Shown piece by piece: positions 17,453 through 26,047 of a stretch of 64,000 nt of DNA. Source of the stretch: Micromonospora alfalfae (GTDB taxonomy: Bacteria; Actinomycetota; Actinomycetes; Mycobacteriales; Micromonosporaceae); the NCBI RefSeq assembly GCF_022230925.1, contig NZ_JAKKFH010000006.1, forward strand, positions 1 to 64,000, read 5' to 3'. Position 1 is the stretch's first letter. Every line of letters starts with the position of its first letter. Below the pieces are notes generated by a model. The model worked only from the letters and a program-made list of their open reading frames with translations, did no database searches and had not been told where the DNA came from. Position numbers and translations under genes: made by a program.

Positions 17453-17490
17453 TGATGCCTGTGAGTCATCACGATGACTCACAGGCATCA
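17453..17490. terminator. 38-bp palindrome hairpin
   Basis: TGATGCCTGTGAGTCATC, an AC spacer, then its exact complement GATGACTCACAGGCATCA. The 18-bp perfect arms directly follow the 15-bp repeat array. A terminator for the SEC-C gene is the simplest reading. A protein-binding or recombination site is possible because the two-base loop is too tight for an ideal RNA hairpin. Confidence 0.55.
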
Positions 17491-17598
17491 CGTTCGACCA
17501 CAACCGCCGGCACCCTCTTGAGCGCCGGCCACCGCATGAGCCCCGCGTATGATCGACACCCCGTTCGACCGTCCGGGCTCGACGATGGAGGCGATGGC

Positions 17599-18054
17599 GT
17601 GACCACACACGAGCAGCACGAGACGGTCGAGGACAGCCCTGTCGGCTGGGTCGCCAGCCACATCCGGCGCTACGTGAAGACCGACGGCGCGGACGGGGGC
17701 ACCTTCCACGGCGTACCCTCGCTGCTGCTCACCACCCGGGGACGCCGATCGGGCACGCTGCGCCGCACGGCCCTGATGTACGGGCGCGACGGCGACAACT
17801 ATGTGCTGGTGGCGTCCAACGGCGGCGCGGCCAGGCACCCCGCCTGGTACCTGAACCTGAGCGCCGACCCGGCGGTGGAGATCCAGGTCGGCGCGGAGCG
17901 GATCGTCGGTCGGGCCCGGACCGCGACCGGTGCGGAGCGCGTCCGGCTGTGGCCGGTGATGACGAAGGTCTTCCCGACGTACGCCCGCTACGCGAAGGAG
18001 ACCGACCGCGAGATCCCGGTCGTCGTCATCGAACGCGAACCCGCCATGGATTGA
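17599..18054 (+). CDS. DDN-like F420-dependent nitroreductase-family protein
   Basis: 151-residue split-barrel protein of the deazaflavin-dependent nitroreductase family (DUF385, Mycobacterium Ddn relatives), which use reduced F420 to reduce quinones or nitro compounds. Family features: VPSLLLTTRGRRSGTLRRTALMY, DGDNYVLVASNGGAARHPAWYLNLSADP and the C-terminal FPTYARYAKETDREIPVVVIER. GTG 17599 has GGAGGCG upstream; the frame continues 290 codons further upstream through the SEC-C gene, but that is a GC artefact. Its presence agrees with an F420-producing actinobacterium. Confidence 0.9.
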   Translation: MTTHEQHETVEDSPVGWVASHIRRYVKTDGADGGTFHGVPSLLLTTRGRRSGTLRRTALMYGRDGDNYVLVASNGGAARHPAWYLNLSADPAVEIQVGAERIVGRARTATGAERVRLWPVMTKVFPTYARYAKETDREIPVVVIEREPAMD

Positions 18055-18183
18055 CACCTCTGGTCCGGCACGGGGGTGTCGCGCCGATCAGCGCGGATTC
18101 GAGCCGTGCGACCAGGGCGTCTGTGACGAGCGGAATCGCACGTCGCACTGGTGGTTGGTGGGTTGCTCTGTCACCACCCGTGG

Positions 18184-18447
18184 TCAATTGCCCAGCGCTC
18201 GGACCTTGGCGATCGTCTCCTGCACATGCTGCTTCGCGGGGTCACCACCCTGGGACGCCTGCGCGAGCGCCTGACGGTAGGAGTCGATCATGCTGATCAG
18301 CGGACCGGCGGCCACGCCTTCCAGCGCACCGGCGACGAGTGCCCGCGCCTCGGCCGCGTCTTGTGCTGCCGCTGCGGTCTTGGCCTTCGCCTCGTCCAGC
18401 TTCTGCGACGCCGCCGCCAACCTCGCGATGATCTGTGCTGCGCTCAC
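18184..18447 (-). CDS. Small Ala-rich coiled-coil protein (DUF6244-like)
   Basis: 87 residues, almost entirely helical: SAAQIIARLAAASQKLDEA, KAKTAAAAQDAAEARALVAG, then ISMIDSYRQALAQASQGG and a final ETIAKVRALGN. It resembles the small DUF6244-type proteins frequent in Micromonospora, of unknown function. The WXG100-like size and helical hairpin are suggestive, but there is no WxG motif. I chose GTG 18447 because GGGGAGGTG is 4-5 nt upstream; a 37-codon longer frame lacks a site. Opposite strand to the DDN-like gene. Confidence 0.65.
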   Translation of the reverse strand: MSAAQIIARLAAASQKLDEAKAKTAAAAQDAAEARALVAGALEGVAAGPLISMIDSYRQALAQASQGGDPAKQHVQETIAKVRALGN

Positions 18448-18781
18448 GCGCACCTCCCCGTGATCGACCATCGCCTCCACCACCGCACCGGCAGAGACCA
18501 CATGGGAGCGTACGAGATCCGCGCACCCAGCGCGACCGGCCGCCCGCTCCCGCGTCACCTCGTGGGCAGTGGTCCCTCCACGCGAGCAACTGTGCCCCGA
18601 CCGAGTCCGTGTGGCGACCGAGATCTTGGACAGTTTCCGTTAGCTCGTAACGGAAACTGTCCACGATCTGGAGCGACGCGGGACAGCTGAGGTCGGGGTA
18701 TCCCGATGGCACGGATACCCCGACTTCCGTGAACCCGAGTGGATCATGCCCTCCGGCGGGCCCGGACGGCCAGGCAGGGGG
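18448..18781. other. 334-bp gap between two minus-strand genes
   Basis: No convincing gene. Frames crossing it are Arg/Gly-rich shadows. It contains the strong hairpin at 18628-18662 and presumably the promoter of the 87-residue protein gene. Confidence 0.55.
18628..18662. terminator. Long intergenic hairpin (GATC-type)
   Basis: GGACAGTTTCCGTTA and its exact complement TAACGGAAACTGTCC (15-bp arms) around a GCTCG loop, flanked by AGATCTT on the left and CGATCT on the right. It lies downstream of the minus-strand membrane-protein gene ending at 18782, as expected for a terminator. Confidence 0.7.
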
Positions 18782-19468
18782 CTACGCCGACGGCGGGCCG
18801 CTCTGCGCCCGGCTGATCAGGTCGTGCAGCGGCTTGGTGCCGCTGCCGACCATCACACCCGTCACCACGGCGTCGACCCAGACTGCCACTCCGTTCCAGT
18901 CGGCACCGGCGACCGCGTGCAGAACGTAGAACCCGCCGGCGCTGGACGCCACTGTGGCCAGGCCGCTGGCGAGGCCCCACGCGACGATGGTGCGGTTCGC
19001 CTTCGCCCGCGCGACCTTGGCGGTGGCCACGGCGATCGCCTCGCGGTCGGCCTCGGTGGGGCCGTCGGCCCGGCTGGTCACGTCGGCCACCGTCCGGGAG
19101 AGCGCGGCCTCGGCGGCGCGTCCGGGAAGCCACCGCGAGAACGGTTCCAGGATCCGCTCGACCGCTGCGGCGAAGACCAACAGGGTGAGGAAGACACCTG
19201 TGGTGTCCTCGGGCTGGATCTTCGCCGCGGAGGCGCCGCTGCGCCAGATCAGCCAGCCCCCTACGGCGCCGACGGCGATCAGCCCGAAACCGGCGACCAC
19301 CGCGCCCGGGCCGGCCTGCTGTGATGCCGTGACGACCGACGGCCCTGACTCCTGTTCGGAGCGAGGCGTCGCCGCTTCGGCGTTGACCGGCGGCGAAACG
19401 GCGATCCCGCCCCCTGCCGGCATCGGCTCAACCTCGGTGGACGTGTGTCCCTGCAATTCCCTGACCAA
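18782..19468 (-). CDS. Uncharacterised membrane protein
   Basis: 228 residues, family not recognised. The Pro/Gly/Ala-rich N-terminal 55 residues are followed by membrane segments at about 55-75 (AVVAGFGLIAVGAVGGWLIW) and 90-105, an Arg/Ala/Glu-rich cytosolic stretch (AIAVATAKVARAKANRTIVA), and two further helices (ASGLATVASSAGGFYVLHAVAG; VWVDAVVTGVMVGSG). It sits 211 bp downstream of the FtsK-like operon on the same strand and could belong to the same functional island. The gap lacks an obvious terminator, so co-transcription is open. Confidence 0.65.
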   Translation of the reverse strand: MVRELQGHTSTEVEPMPAGGGIAVSPPVNAEAATPRSEQESGPSVVTASQQAGPGAVVAGFGLIAVGAVGGWLIWRSGASAAKIQPEDTTGVFLTLLVFAAAVERILEPFSRWLPGRAAEAALSRTVADVTSRADGPTEADREAIAVATAKVARAKANRTIVAWGLASGLATVASSAGGFYVLHAVAGADWNGVAVWVDAVVTGVMVGSGTKPLHDLISRAQSGPPSA

Positions 19469-19678
19469 CCTTTCGACCTACCGCTCAGGAGACGCCGAGG
19501 TGTGACGATCCGGAGCCCCGGCAAGCGCATTGCGCACCGATAGCGCTCGGGGCGCGAGACTACGGCACCGAGGCGGACACAATGGATGGCGGCGTCGTGT
19601 GCCCAGGTGGCCTGCCCGGCACGAACACGCTGACGACCGGCTGCGCGGCGAAGCGCAGACCGGATGTCAGGTCAGTCA

Positions 19679-20581
19679 TCAGCGCAGGCCACGGACCATC
19701 AGCAGGTACGCGCAGTAGGCCATCGGCACCACCAGGAAACAGATCAGGAAACCGAGCGGCAGATATCGCGGCGGGGTGCCGGCGACCATCGCGGGCCGCC
19801 CCCACCGGCCCAGCACCAAATAGCCGCCGAAGAACGCCACCGCCGGCAACCCCGCGCAGATCCACGCGCCGAGGGTGAACCCGTCCACCAGACCGACCCC
19901 GGAGGCGAGCACCAGGATCAGCACGAGCACCCCGGCCGCCGCGCCGCACCCGGCGTAGACGGCGACCGCCCGCGCCAGCGGCGACCACGTCGGCAGCAGC
20001 GCTGGCCGCTGGGCCAGCAACTCCGTCTGCTGCCCGTGCCGGTCGGCCTCGTCGGCCATCCGCCGGGCCAGCTCCAACTCCACCGCCGGGTCGGCCGCCG
20101 CCGCGCGCTGCGCGGGCACCCCGCCGCCCGCCGGGCTCCCCGCCGTCGGCAGCGCCAGCCACGCCTCCCCCGCCGCCAACTGGGGGTACGCCCCGACCCC
20201 CGCCCGCCCCGGCGCGCCGGCTGCGCCGGCGACTTCCCCGTCCCCGGTTCCGGGTGCGGTGGGAGCGCCGGCAGCGAAGGGCGGGCCGGAGCTGGGAGCG
20301 GTGGGCACCCCGGCGCCGGACGGCGGGCTGGGCCAGGCGGCGGTCTCACCCGGCGTCCCCGGGGCCGGGGCAGGGGCAGGGGGTGGTTGGTCGATGCCGA
20401 TGGCGCGGCCGAGCTGGTCGAGGCGCTGGCCCTGGGCGGTCAGCCGCTGCTGGAGGTAGTCGACGGCGGCGTGCAGGTCGCGGCGGCGCGCGGATTCGGC
20501 GGCGGCGTGCTGTTCCCCGGCGCGGTGCTGGGCGGAGAGTTGTCGGGCCAGCGCCGCGTACTCCTCGAAGGACACTGTCAC
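19679..20581 (-). CDS. Coiled-coil membrane protein of the FtsK-like operon
   Basis: 300 residues, no recognised family. The N-terminal coiled coil (EEYAALARQLSAQHRAGEQHA, then RRRDLHAAVDYLQQRLTAQG) is followed by a Pro/Gly/Ala linker (about 68-150) and a helical stretch (VELELARRMADEADRHGQQTE). Four C-terminal membrane segments follow (AVYAGCGAAAGVLVLILVLASG; GAWICAGLPAVAFFGGYLVLG; YLPLGFLICFLVVPMAYCAYL and a shorter one). GTG 20581 overlaps the TGA of the FtsK-like gene (GTGA), so translation is coupled and a stoichiometric partnership with that ATPase is likely. It may anchor the ATPase to the membrane. Confidence 0.8.
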   Translation of the reverse strand: MTVSFEEYAALARQLSAQHRAGEQHAAAESARRRDLHAAVDYLQQRLTAQGQRLDQLGRAIGIDQPPPAPAPAPGTPGETAAWPSPPSGAGVPTAPSSGPPFAAGAPTAPGTGDGEVAGAAGAPGRAGVGAYPQLAAGEAWLALPTAGSPAGGGVPAQRAAAADPAVELELARRMADEADRHGQQTELLAQRPALLPTWSPLARAVAVYAGCGAAAGVLVLILVLASGVGLVDGFTLGAWICAGLPAVAFFGGYLVLGRWGRPAMVAGTPPRYLPLGFLICFLVVPMAYCAYLLMVRGLR

Positions 20582-23196
20582 CGCTCCCCGTCCGGGTCGT
20601 GCCCGTCGCCGACGAACGGAACGATCAGCCGGGTGCGCTGGTCGTGCCGGTCGATCAGCAGCGCCCGGTCGGGGCGGGGCGTGTAGGCCAGGTCGTGCGC
20701 TCCGAGGTGCATTGCCAGCTCGGCGCCGGGCACGTTGAGCGCGACCAGGCAGGCGACGTCGTCGCGGTTCTGGGTGCCGCCGAGGTCGTCGGCGAGCCGG
20801 CGCAGCCCCCGCCACCAGCCGAGCAGGTGCACCCCCTGGCCGGGGCCCTGACGCAGGACGGTACGCAGGTCGTCAAGACCGGAGCGGAACGTGGCGGGGT
20901 CGGTGGCCCCGAGGACGGGCGCGGCGGCGTCCATGCCGAACACCACAAGGTATTCGCGGCCGGTGGGCTCGACGGCCAGCGCGGCGATCCGGTCGCGCAG
21001 CCCGGCGGCGTCGAGGCGCTGCACCGGGTGGCCGGCGGCCCGCAGCAGCGTTTCGGTGTCGTCGGCGACCGGGTCGGCGGCGGTGACCAGGCAGGCCAAC
21101 TGGAAGCGGGCGTCGCCGGGGGTGTGCTGGCGGGCCAGGCTGAGCGTCGCGGCACGCAGCACGTCCGCGCCGGCCGGTGCGGTGCCCACCACGGCGAGGT
21201 GCCGGCCGGGGGTGGTGTCCATCAGGAACAGTGCCGTGGTGCCGTGCACGTCGACGGTTCGGCCGACCAGGGCCATCGGGCGTCGACCACCGGGACGCAA
21301 CCCGGCGAACGTGGTGTCGTCCTCGATCCGTGCGGCTTCGTACCCCTTGAAGACCGCTGGGGGCCGCGAGCCCGGCGGGCGGGCCTGCCACAGGTCGTGG
21401 CGTAACGCGGCGAGGTCCGCCGTGGCGGCGTGCGCGTCGGGGAAGCGCAGCACCGTGTCGGCGCCGACCGCGCCGGCGGCGGTGTTGACCACCGCGGAGC
21501 CGACCGGTAGGGCCGCGGCGGCGGCGTTGAGCTGGTCGAGCACTCCACCACCGCCGGGCAGCGCTACCCGCAACGCGAACTGCCCGAAGATCGCCTCGGC
21601 CCGACCGTAGAGGGCTTCGATGCCGGTCATGCTCTGGCTGGCGAGCACCAGGTGGATGCCGTACGAGCGGCCCTTGCGGGCCAACTCCTCCAGCAGGTCG
21701 ACCGACTCGCGGGCCAGCGGGTCGTTGCCGGCGAGCAGCACGTGGAACTCGTCGATGACCGTCACGATGCGCGGCAGCGAACTGTCCCGGGGCAGGTCGG
21801 CGAGCTTGGTGACGCCGTGCCGTTTGAGTGCTGTGGCCCGGCGCTGCGCCTCCCGGCGCAGCTCACGCAGCACGGCGAGACCGTACTCGCGGTCGGATTC
21901 GATGCCGACGGCACGGGCGTGCGGCAGCCAGGACGGGTCCCGACCGGTGGGCACGAACTCGGTGAAGCTCACGCCCTCCTTGAAGTCGAGAAGGTAGAGC
22001 TGCAACTCGGCCGGCGAGTAGCGGGCGGCCAACCCGTAGAGGACGTCGAGGAGGAAGACCGTCTTGCCGGCGCCGGTGCGCCCACCGACCAGCCAGTGTG
22101 GGGTGGCGTCGTCGAAGGCGAGCGTCAGCGCGGTGCCGCCGGCCCGGCCGATCACCGTGCGCAGGCCGTTGCCGGCGGACTCGGCCCAACGCCCTTCGGG
22201 CAGCAGGTCGGTGAAGGGCAACGCGTCGGCGCGACGGGTGGCGGTGCCGAGGTGCTCGGCGAGCGCGCGTACCGAGGCGGGCGGCGGGTCGCCGTCGAGC
22301 AGAACGGGTACGGCGAGCCCGCTGCCGTCCGCGCTGAACGGGGTGCCGGGAGGGTCGCCGACGTGCGCGTACCCCTGGTTGAGCCGCACCGCTGTGGTGC
22401 CGCCCAGCGGCGGCGCGGTCTCGCCGGGCAGCCGGGACGGATGGCCGGCGAGCAGCACGCACACGGCGGCCGCCGGGCCGGCGTGGGTGAGCGCGGCGAG
22501 CCGGGCCAGCTCGCGCGGCGGCGGCGCGGCGGTGGCGACCACCACCAGCAGGCGACGGGCGGCGGGCTGACAGTGCTGCGCGGCGCGGGCGTGCTGCTCG
22601 GCGGCGTCCAGCAGCGCGGCAACCTCGGCCTCGCCGGTGGCCGGCGGGTCGAGCACCCCGGCGTCGAGCAGTGGTCGCAGTGGGCCGAAGGTGGCGCCGA
22701 GCGCTGCGGTGTCGATGCCGGCGACGCGGACCTGACCGGCCGGTGCGGTGGCGACGAGCCGCAGCACCAGCGCCCGCAGCAATCCGGCGACCTGCGGGTC
22801 CCGGGCGTCGGTGTCCACTGCGAGGTGGTGGCCGCCGCCGAGCGGGACCAGCACCGGAAAGGTGCCGTCCGCTGTGGACGCCTCGCCGATCCGCACCGCG
22901 GCCGGCTCGTCGGTCAGCGGGGTGACGCCCGGGGCAGGGGTTGCCAGTGCACCGCCGAGGCGGGCGAGGCGGGTCACCAGGTCGTCGGCGCCGACCGGCG
23001 CGACGGCGGTCGGCGCCGCCCCCAGGACGCTGCGGGCGGTGTCCAGATGTGCCCGGGCCGCCCGGTGGGAGTTGACCGCCTGCCCGTACGCCGACGCGAG
23101 CCTGCCCACCCTCTGCCCCCAACGCCACGGCCGCCTGGTCCCAGGAACCCTAACGGACACCGACGGCACGCGGACAGTCCTGCGAGGACGTGTCAC
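20578..23196 (-). CDS. FtsK/SpoIIIE-domain ATPase with three P-loop-like modules
   Basis: 872 residues. The middle module is a full FtsK/HerA-type motor: Walker A GGRTGAGKT (about 371-379), LYLLDFKEGVSF, Walker B RIVTVIDEFHVLL (about 476-488) and the sensor LVLASQSMTG (517-525). The N-terminal module (about 110-330; GGGHHLAVDTDARDPQVAGLL) and the C-terminal module (about 650-860; GRHLAVVGTAPAGADVLRAA) look like degenerate copies without GKT. This echoes the multi-ATPase EccC/EssC proteins of type VII secretion, but no FHA domain, ESX substrate or EccB/D/E partner is present. GTG start 10 nt after the receptor gene; its own ribosome site is weak, implying coupling. Confidence 0.85.
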   Translation of the reverse strand: MTRPRRTVRVPSVSVRVPGTRRPWRWGQRVGRLASAYGQAVNSHRAARAHLDTARSVLGAAPTAVAPVGADDLVTRLARLGGALATPAPGVTPLTDEPAAVRIGEASTADGTFPVLVPLGGGHHLAVDTDARDPQVAGLLRALVLRLVATAPAGQVRVAGIDTAALGATFGPLRPLLDAGVLDPPATGEAEVAALLDAAEQHARAAQHCQPAARRLLVVVATAAPPPRELARLAALTHAGPAAAVCVLLAGHPSRLPGETAPPLGGTTAVRLNQGYAHVGDPPGTPFSADGSGLAVPVLLDGDPPPASVRALAEHLGTATRRADALPFTDLLPEGRWAESAGNGLRTVIGRAGGTALTLAFDDATPHWLVGGRTGAGKTVFLLDVLYGLAARYSPAELQLYLLDFKEGVSFTEFVPTGRDPSWLPHARAVGIESDREYGLAVLRELRREAQRRATALKRHGVTKLADLPRDSSLPRIVTVIDEFHVLLAGNDPLARESVDLLEELARKGRSYGIHLVLASQSMTGIEALYGRAEAIFGQFALRVALPGGGGVLDQLNAAAAALPVGSAVVNTAAGAVGADTVLRFPDAHAATADLAALRHDLWQARPPGSRPPAVFKGYEAARIEDDTTFAGLRPGGRRPMALVGRTVDVHGTTALFLMDTTPGRHLAVVGTAPAGADVLRAATLSLARQHTPGDARFQLACLVTAADPVADDTETLLRAAGHPVQRLDAAGLRDRIAALAVEPTGREYLVVFGMDAAAPVLGATDPATFRSGLDDLRTVLRQGPGQGVHLLGWWRGLRRLADDLGGTQNRDDVACLVALNVPGAELAMHLGAHDLAYTPRPDRALLIDRHDQRTRLIVPFVGDGHDPDGER

Positions 23197-23206
23197 GCCG
23201 GACCGG

Positions 23207-25903
23207 TCAGGCCGGGCCGCACGCCGCCGGGCCGGACCCGTCGGCGGCCCCGCAGCGGAACACCTCCACCGGCGCCGTCGCCACGTCGGGCACCTGCTCC
23301 ACCCGCATCAGGGCCAGCCGCTTGTCGACCGGCTCCCCCGAGTCGGGAGTGAACCGGATCAGCCCGGCCACCCCCGGGTAGCCCTGACCGGCGTTCTGCC
23401 GGAGCACCTCCGCGTGCACGCCCACCGGGTTCACCGACTCCGGCTCCCAGCGTTGCCGGGGGTCGGCGTGGTGCAGTCGGGCGGCGAGGCTCTCCACCGC
23501 CCGGACCAGCATCATCGACGCGTCGTAGGCCAGGCTGACGCGCTCGCCGACCTGTTCCTCCGAGCCCGGCCGGCAGCGCGGCGGGTCGAGCAGGTCGTCG
23601 GCCTGGATCCAGGACAGGAAGCTTGCCCGCGCGTCGTCGTCGCGCCGGTCCTGGGCGGCCCGCAGCGCCGCGCAGGTGGCCAGGGCCGCCTTGGAGACGT
23701 ACGTGACGGGCAGGTTCCCGGGCGCGGCGGCGCGCAGACCCGGGTTGGCCATGTACCTGTTGGCCGAGTCGTCGGCGACGAGGTGTCGGGGCGGGTTGCC
23801 GCCGCACTCGCGCAACGCCCGCAGGAAACCGTCGAACTCCGTCCATCGGCCCGCGTAGAAGAGCATCCCGGGGTAGCCGCACTCGTCGGTCAGCCGCTGC
23901 CCGGTGCGCCACTCGTCCAGGCGGGTGATCCGGGTGCCGAACTGTTGTCGGAGCCCGTCGACGAGGGTGCCCACGTAGAGGTCCTCGGTGAGCGAACTGC
24001 CCTCCAGGGTGGTGTAGAAGACGTGCGCGTCGTCGACCTTCAGCACCTGCTTGGCGTACGCGTCGACAAGCTTCACCTGGTCCTTGTTCGGTGCGGAGAT
24101 CTGGAGGTAGAGGCGGGAGTTGGCGTCCATCCTGTCGGCGGAGAGGGTGGGCGCCAGCACCGGCAGCCCGACCTGGTTCAGCTCGCGCAGCGCGCGGGCG
24201 GTGCTGGTGCGGCTCTCCACCAGCCCGACCACCCCGAGCACAGTGGGGTCGTCCCGGGCCAGCTCGGCCAGCATCGCCACGGCGCGATCGGCGTAGATCA
24301 TCTGGCGGCCACCGTTTGCCACCACGATCCGCAGCAGCGCCGCGCCGTCGGCGCCGGCCGACTCCTTCAGCAACGCGTACTGGGCGGTGGCCATCCCTTC
24401 GAGCTCCTCGCGCTCGGAGACGTACGACTCCTCGTCCGCGCGGGTCCGGTTGCCGGTGAGGGTGCCGAGGTAGACCAGGGTGAGGAAGGGCCGTCGTCGG
24501 TCGCTGCGCTGCCAGACCTCCTCGGCGGCGCGGTTCTGCGCGAAGATGCGCTCTTGAACTGTGCGCAGCCGGTCCTGGCCGGGGTCGTTGTTGAACACCT
24601 GGGCCGCGCTGTCGCTGTAGCCGACACACTCGCCGCTGCCGACCACCTCGACCGAGACCTTTCCGGTGAGCGAGGGGTGACAGCCCGGCCCCCAGCGGCT
24701 GGCCACCCAGAGGCCGAGCACCGCCACCAGCACCAGGCACAGCGCCGTCGGCAGGAAGCGCCGCGACCACCACGGCGGGTCGGGCGCGGAGAAGGGCCGC
24801 AGCCCGCCACGTGACGGTGGGCCGGTGTCGGTCTCGTCGGGGCGCAGCGCCACCAGCCAGGTGGCCGGGCGGCGCAGCCGTCGCATCTCCGGCAGCGCCC
24901 CGGCCCACTCGTCGTACGCCTCGTCGGCCTCGGTCAACGGGTGCGGTTCCGGCAGGTCCGGTGGGGGTTGCCCACCGGACGCGACGATCAGCAGCGGGTC
25001 GTTGCGGCCGGTCTCGGTGCGGACGTCGCCGAGCAGGCGGACCAGCTCCCCGCCGACGTTGCCGGGGGCGACGTGATCGATCAGCAGAGCCGGGTACGCG
25101 GTGCGCCGCCAGTCCGACGGGCGCCAGGGCCGACGCCGGTACGCCTGCCGCAGGTCCTCCAGGAACGCGTGCAGCAGCAGCTTGTTGACCTGGTCGGGTT
25201 GCTCCCCGTCGCGCCAGCCCGCGGTGAGGCGCTCGGCGAAGCCGAGGAAGGTGACCGACTGCCGGGGCGCCAGATACTGCTGGCGCATGAACCAGTTGTA
25301 GTGCCGCCCGAGCACCGGCACCCGACCGGAGACGGCAGCCCGGAAGACCACCCCCGGCACGGCGCGACGGACCAGCCAGAGCAGCACCTGGGAGGCGATG
25401 CTGACCGCGTCGCCGCCGGAGGGCAACGCCTCCGGCGTGCGCGGGCCCCTGCGGTCGCGCAGCCGGCGGACCAGTGCCGCGCGGCTGTCGTCGGCGTCGA
25501 TGCCCAGGTTGAGGCTCTGCTGCATCAGCCAGTCGGCGAGCGGATAGTGCCGGAAGCGCAGCCGGGCGGCGCCGAAGGCCTCCAGGGAGAGCTGCCGGTG
25601 CAGCTCGCGCAGCAGCGCCGGCACGTCCCCCGCGCCGGGCGACGCGTCGGCGTCCAGCACGGCGTGCGGGACCCGCCGCCGGGGGCCCTGGCCGAGGAAC
25701 CGGCGCAGCGGCACCATCAGATCCGCGGTGTCGGAGCGGACCAGCCACACCAGCGGGAGCCGGCGGTCGCCGCGACGGGGTCGCCGCAACAGCCGGGCGA
25801 GCAGCGCGAACAACTCCAGGCCGCCGGCCGGCAGCCGTTCCCGACCTGCTGTCGCCTGCCGTTGGCCGATCACCTCTCGCCTGGGCAACTCCGAGCGCCG
25901 CAC
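23207..25903 (-). CDS. Transmembrane receptor: degenerate STAND-like NTPase half plus periplasmic-binding-protein half
   Basis: 898 residues, first gene of the operon. Cytoplasmic residues 1-375 look like a worn P-loop NTPase: LPLVWLVRSDTADLMVPLRRF occupies the Walker A position without GKT, while AYPALLIDHVAP resembles Walker B and DPLLIVASGG a sensor strand. One membrane helix follows (about 382-402, RRFLPTALCLVLVAVLGLWVA). The outer 480 residues resemble a type 1 periplasmic binding protein of the Leu/Ile/Val-binding class: TLVYLGTLTGN, VLGVVGLVESRTSTARALREL, LPVLAPTLSADRM, PGMLFYAGRWTEFDGFLRAL, RVSLAYDASMMLVRAVESLA. No permease gene is nearby, so a sensing role is more likely than transport. 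GTG follows GGAGGTG by 4 nt. Confidence 0.85.
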   Translation of the reverse strand: MRRSELPRREVIGQRQATAGRERLPAGGLELFALLARLLRRPRRGDRRLPLVWLVRSDTADLMVPLRRFLGQGPRRRVPHAVLDADASPGAGDVPALLRELHRQLSLEAFGAARLRFRHYPLADWLMQQSLNLGIDADDSRAALVRRLRDRRGPRTPEALPSGGDAVSIASQVLLWLVRRAVPGVVFRAAVSGRVPVLGRHYNWFMRQQYLAPRQSVTFLGFAERLTAGWRDGEQPDQVNKLLLHAFLEDLRQAYRRRPWRPSDWRRTAYPALLIDHVAPGNVGGELVRLLGDVRTETGRNDPLLIVASGGQPPPDLPEPHPLTEADEAYDEWAGALPEMRRLRRPATWLVALRPDETDTGPPSRGGLRPFSAPDPPWWSRRFLPTALCLVLVAVLGLWVASRWGPGCHPSLTGKVSVEVVGSGECVGYSDSAAQVFNNDPGQDRLRTVQERIFAQNRAAEEVWQRSDRRRPFLTLVYLGTLTGNRTRADEESYVSEREELEGMATAQYALLKESAGADGAALLRIVVANGGRQMIYADRAVAMLAELARDDPTVLGVVGLVESRTSTARALRELNQVGLPVLAPTLSADRMDANSRLYLQISAPNKDQVKLVDAYAKQVLKVDDAHVFYTTLEGSSLTEDLYVGTLVDGLRQQFGTRITRLDEWRTGQRLTDECGYPGMLFYAGRWTEFDGFLRALRECGGNPPRHLVADDSANRYMANPGLRAAAPGNLPVTYVSKAALATCAALRAAQDRRDDDARASFLSWIQADDLLDPPRCRPGSEEQVGERVSLAYDASMMLVRAVESLAARLHHADPRQRWEPESVNPVGVHAEVLRQNAGQGYPGVAGLIRFTPDSGEPVDKRLALMRVEQVPDVATAPVEVFRCGAADGSGPAACGPA

Positions 25904-26047
25904 GTGTCACCTCCGATCAACACAGTGTGACCTTGCGGTGCAACGCACGCCAGGGGGCGACGACCGACGATGGGTGTGGCGACCGGCGACGTTCACAGTT
26001 GTCGATTAAGTTGGCCTGGCGAACACCCGATGGAGGGAGTCCACCCC

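Noticed and set aside
20578..23196. Chromosomal FtsK or type VII secretion EccC
   Set aside because: It lacks the FtsK membrane domain and gamma DNA-reading domain, and there are no other ESX genes; only the motor domain is shared.
23207..25903. Ordinary ABC-transporter substrate-binding protein
   Set aside because: There is a 375-residue cytoplasmic half and an internal membrane helix in place of a lipoprotein signal, and no permease or ATPase of that transporter class nearby.
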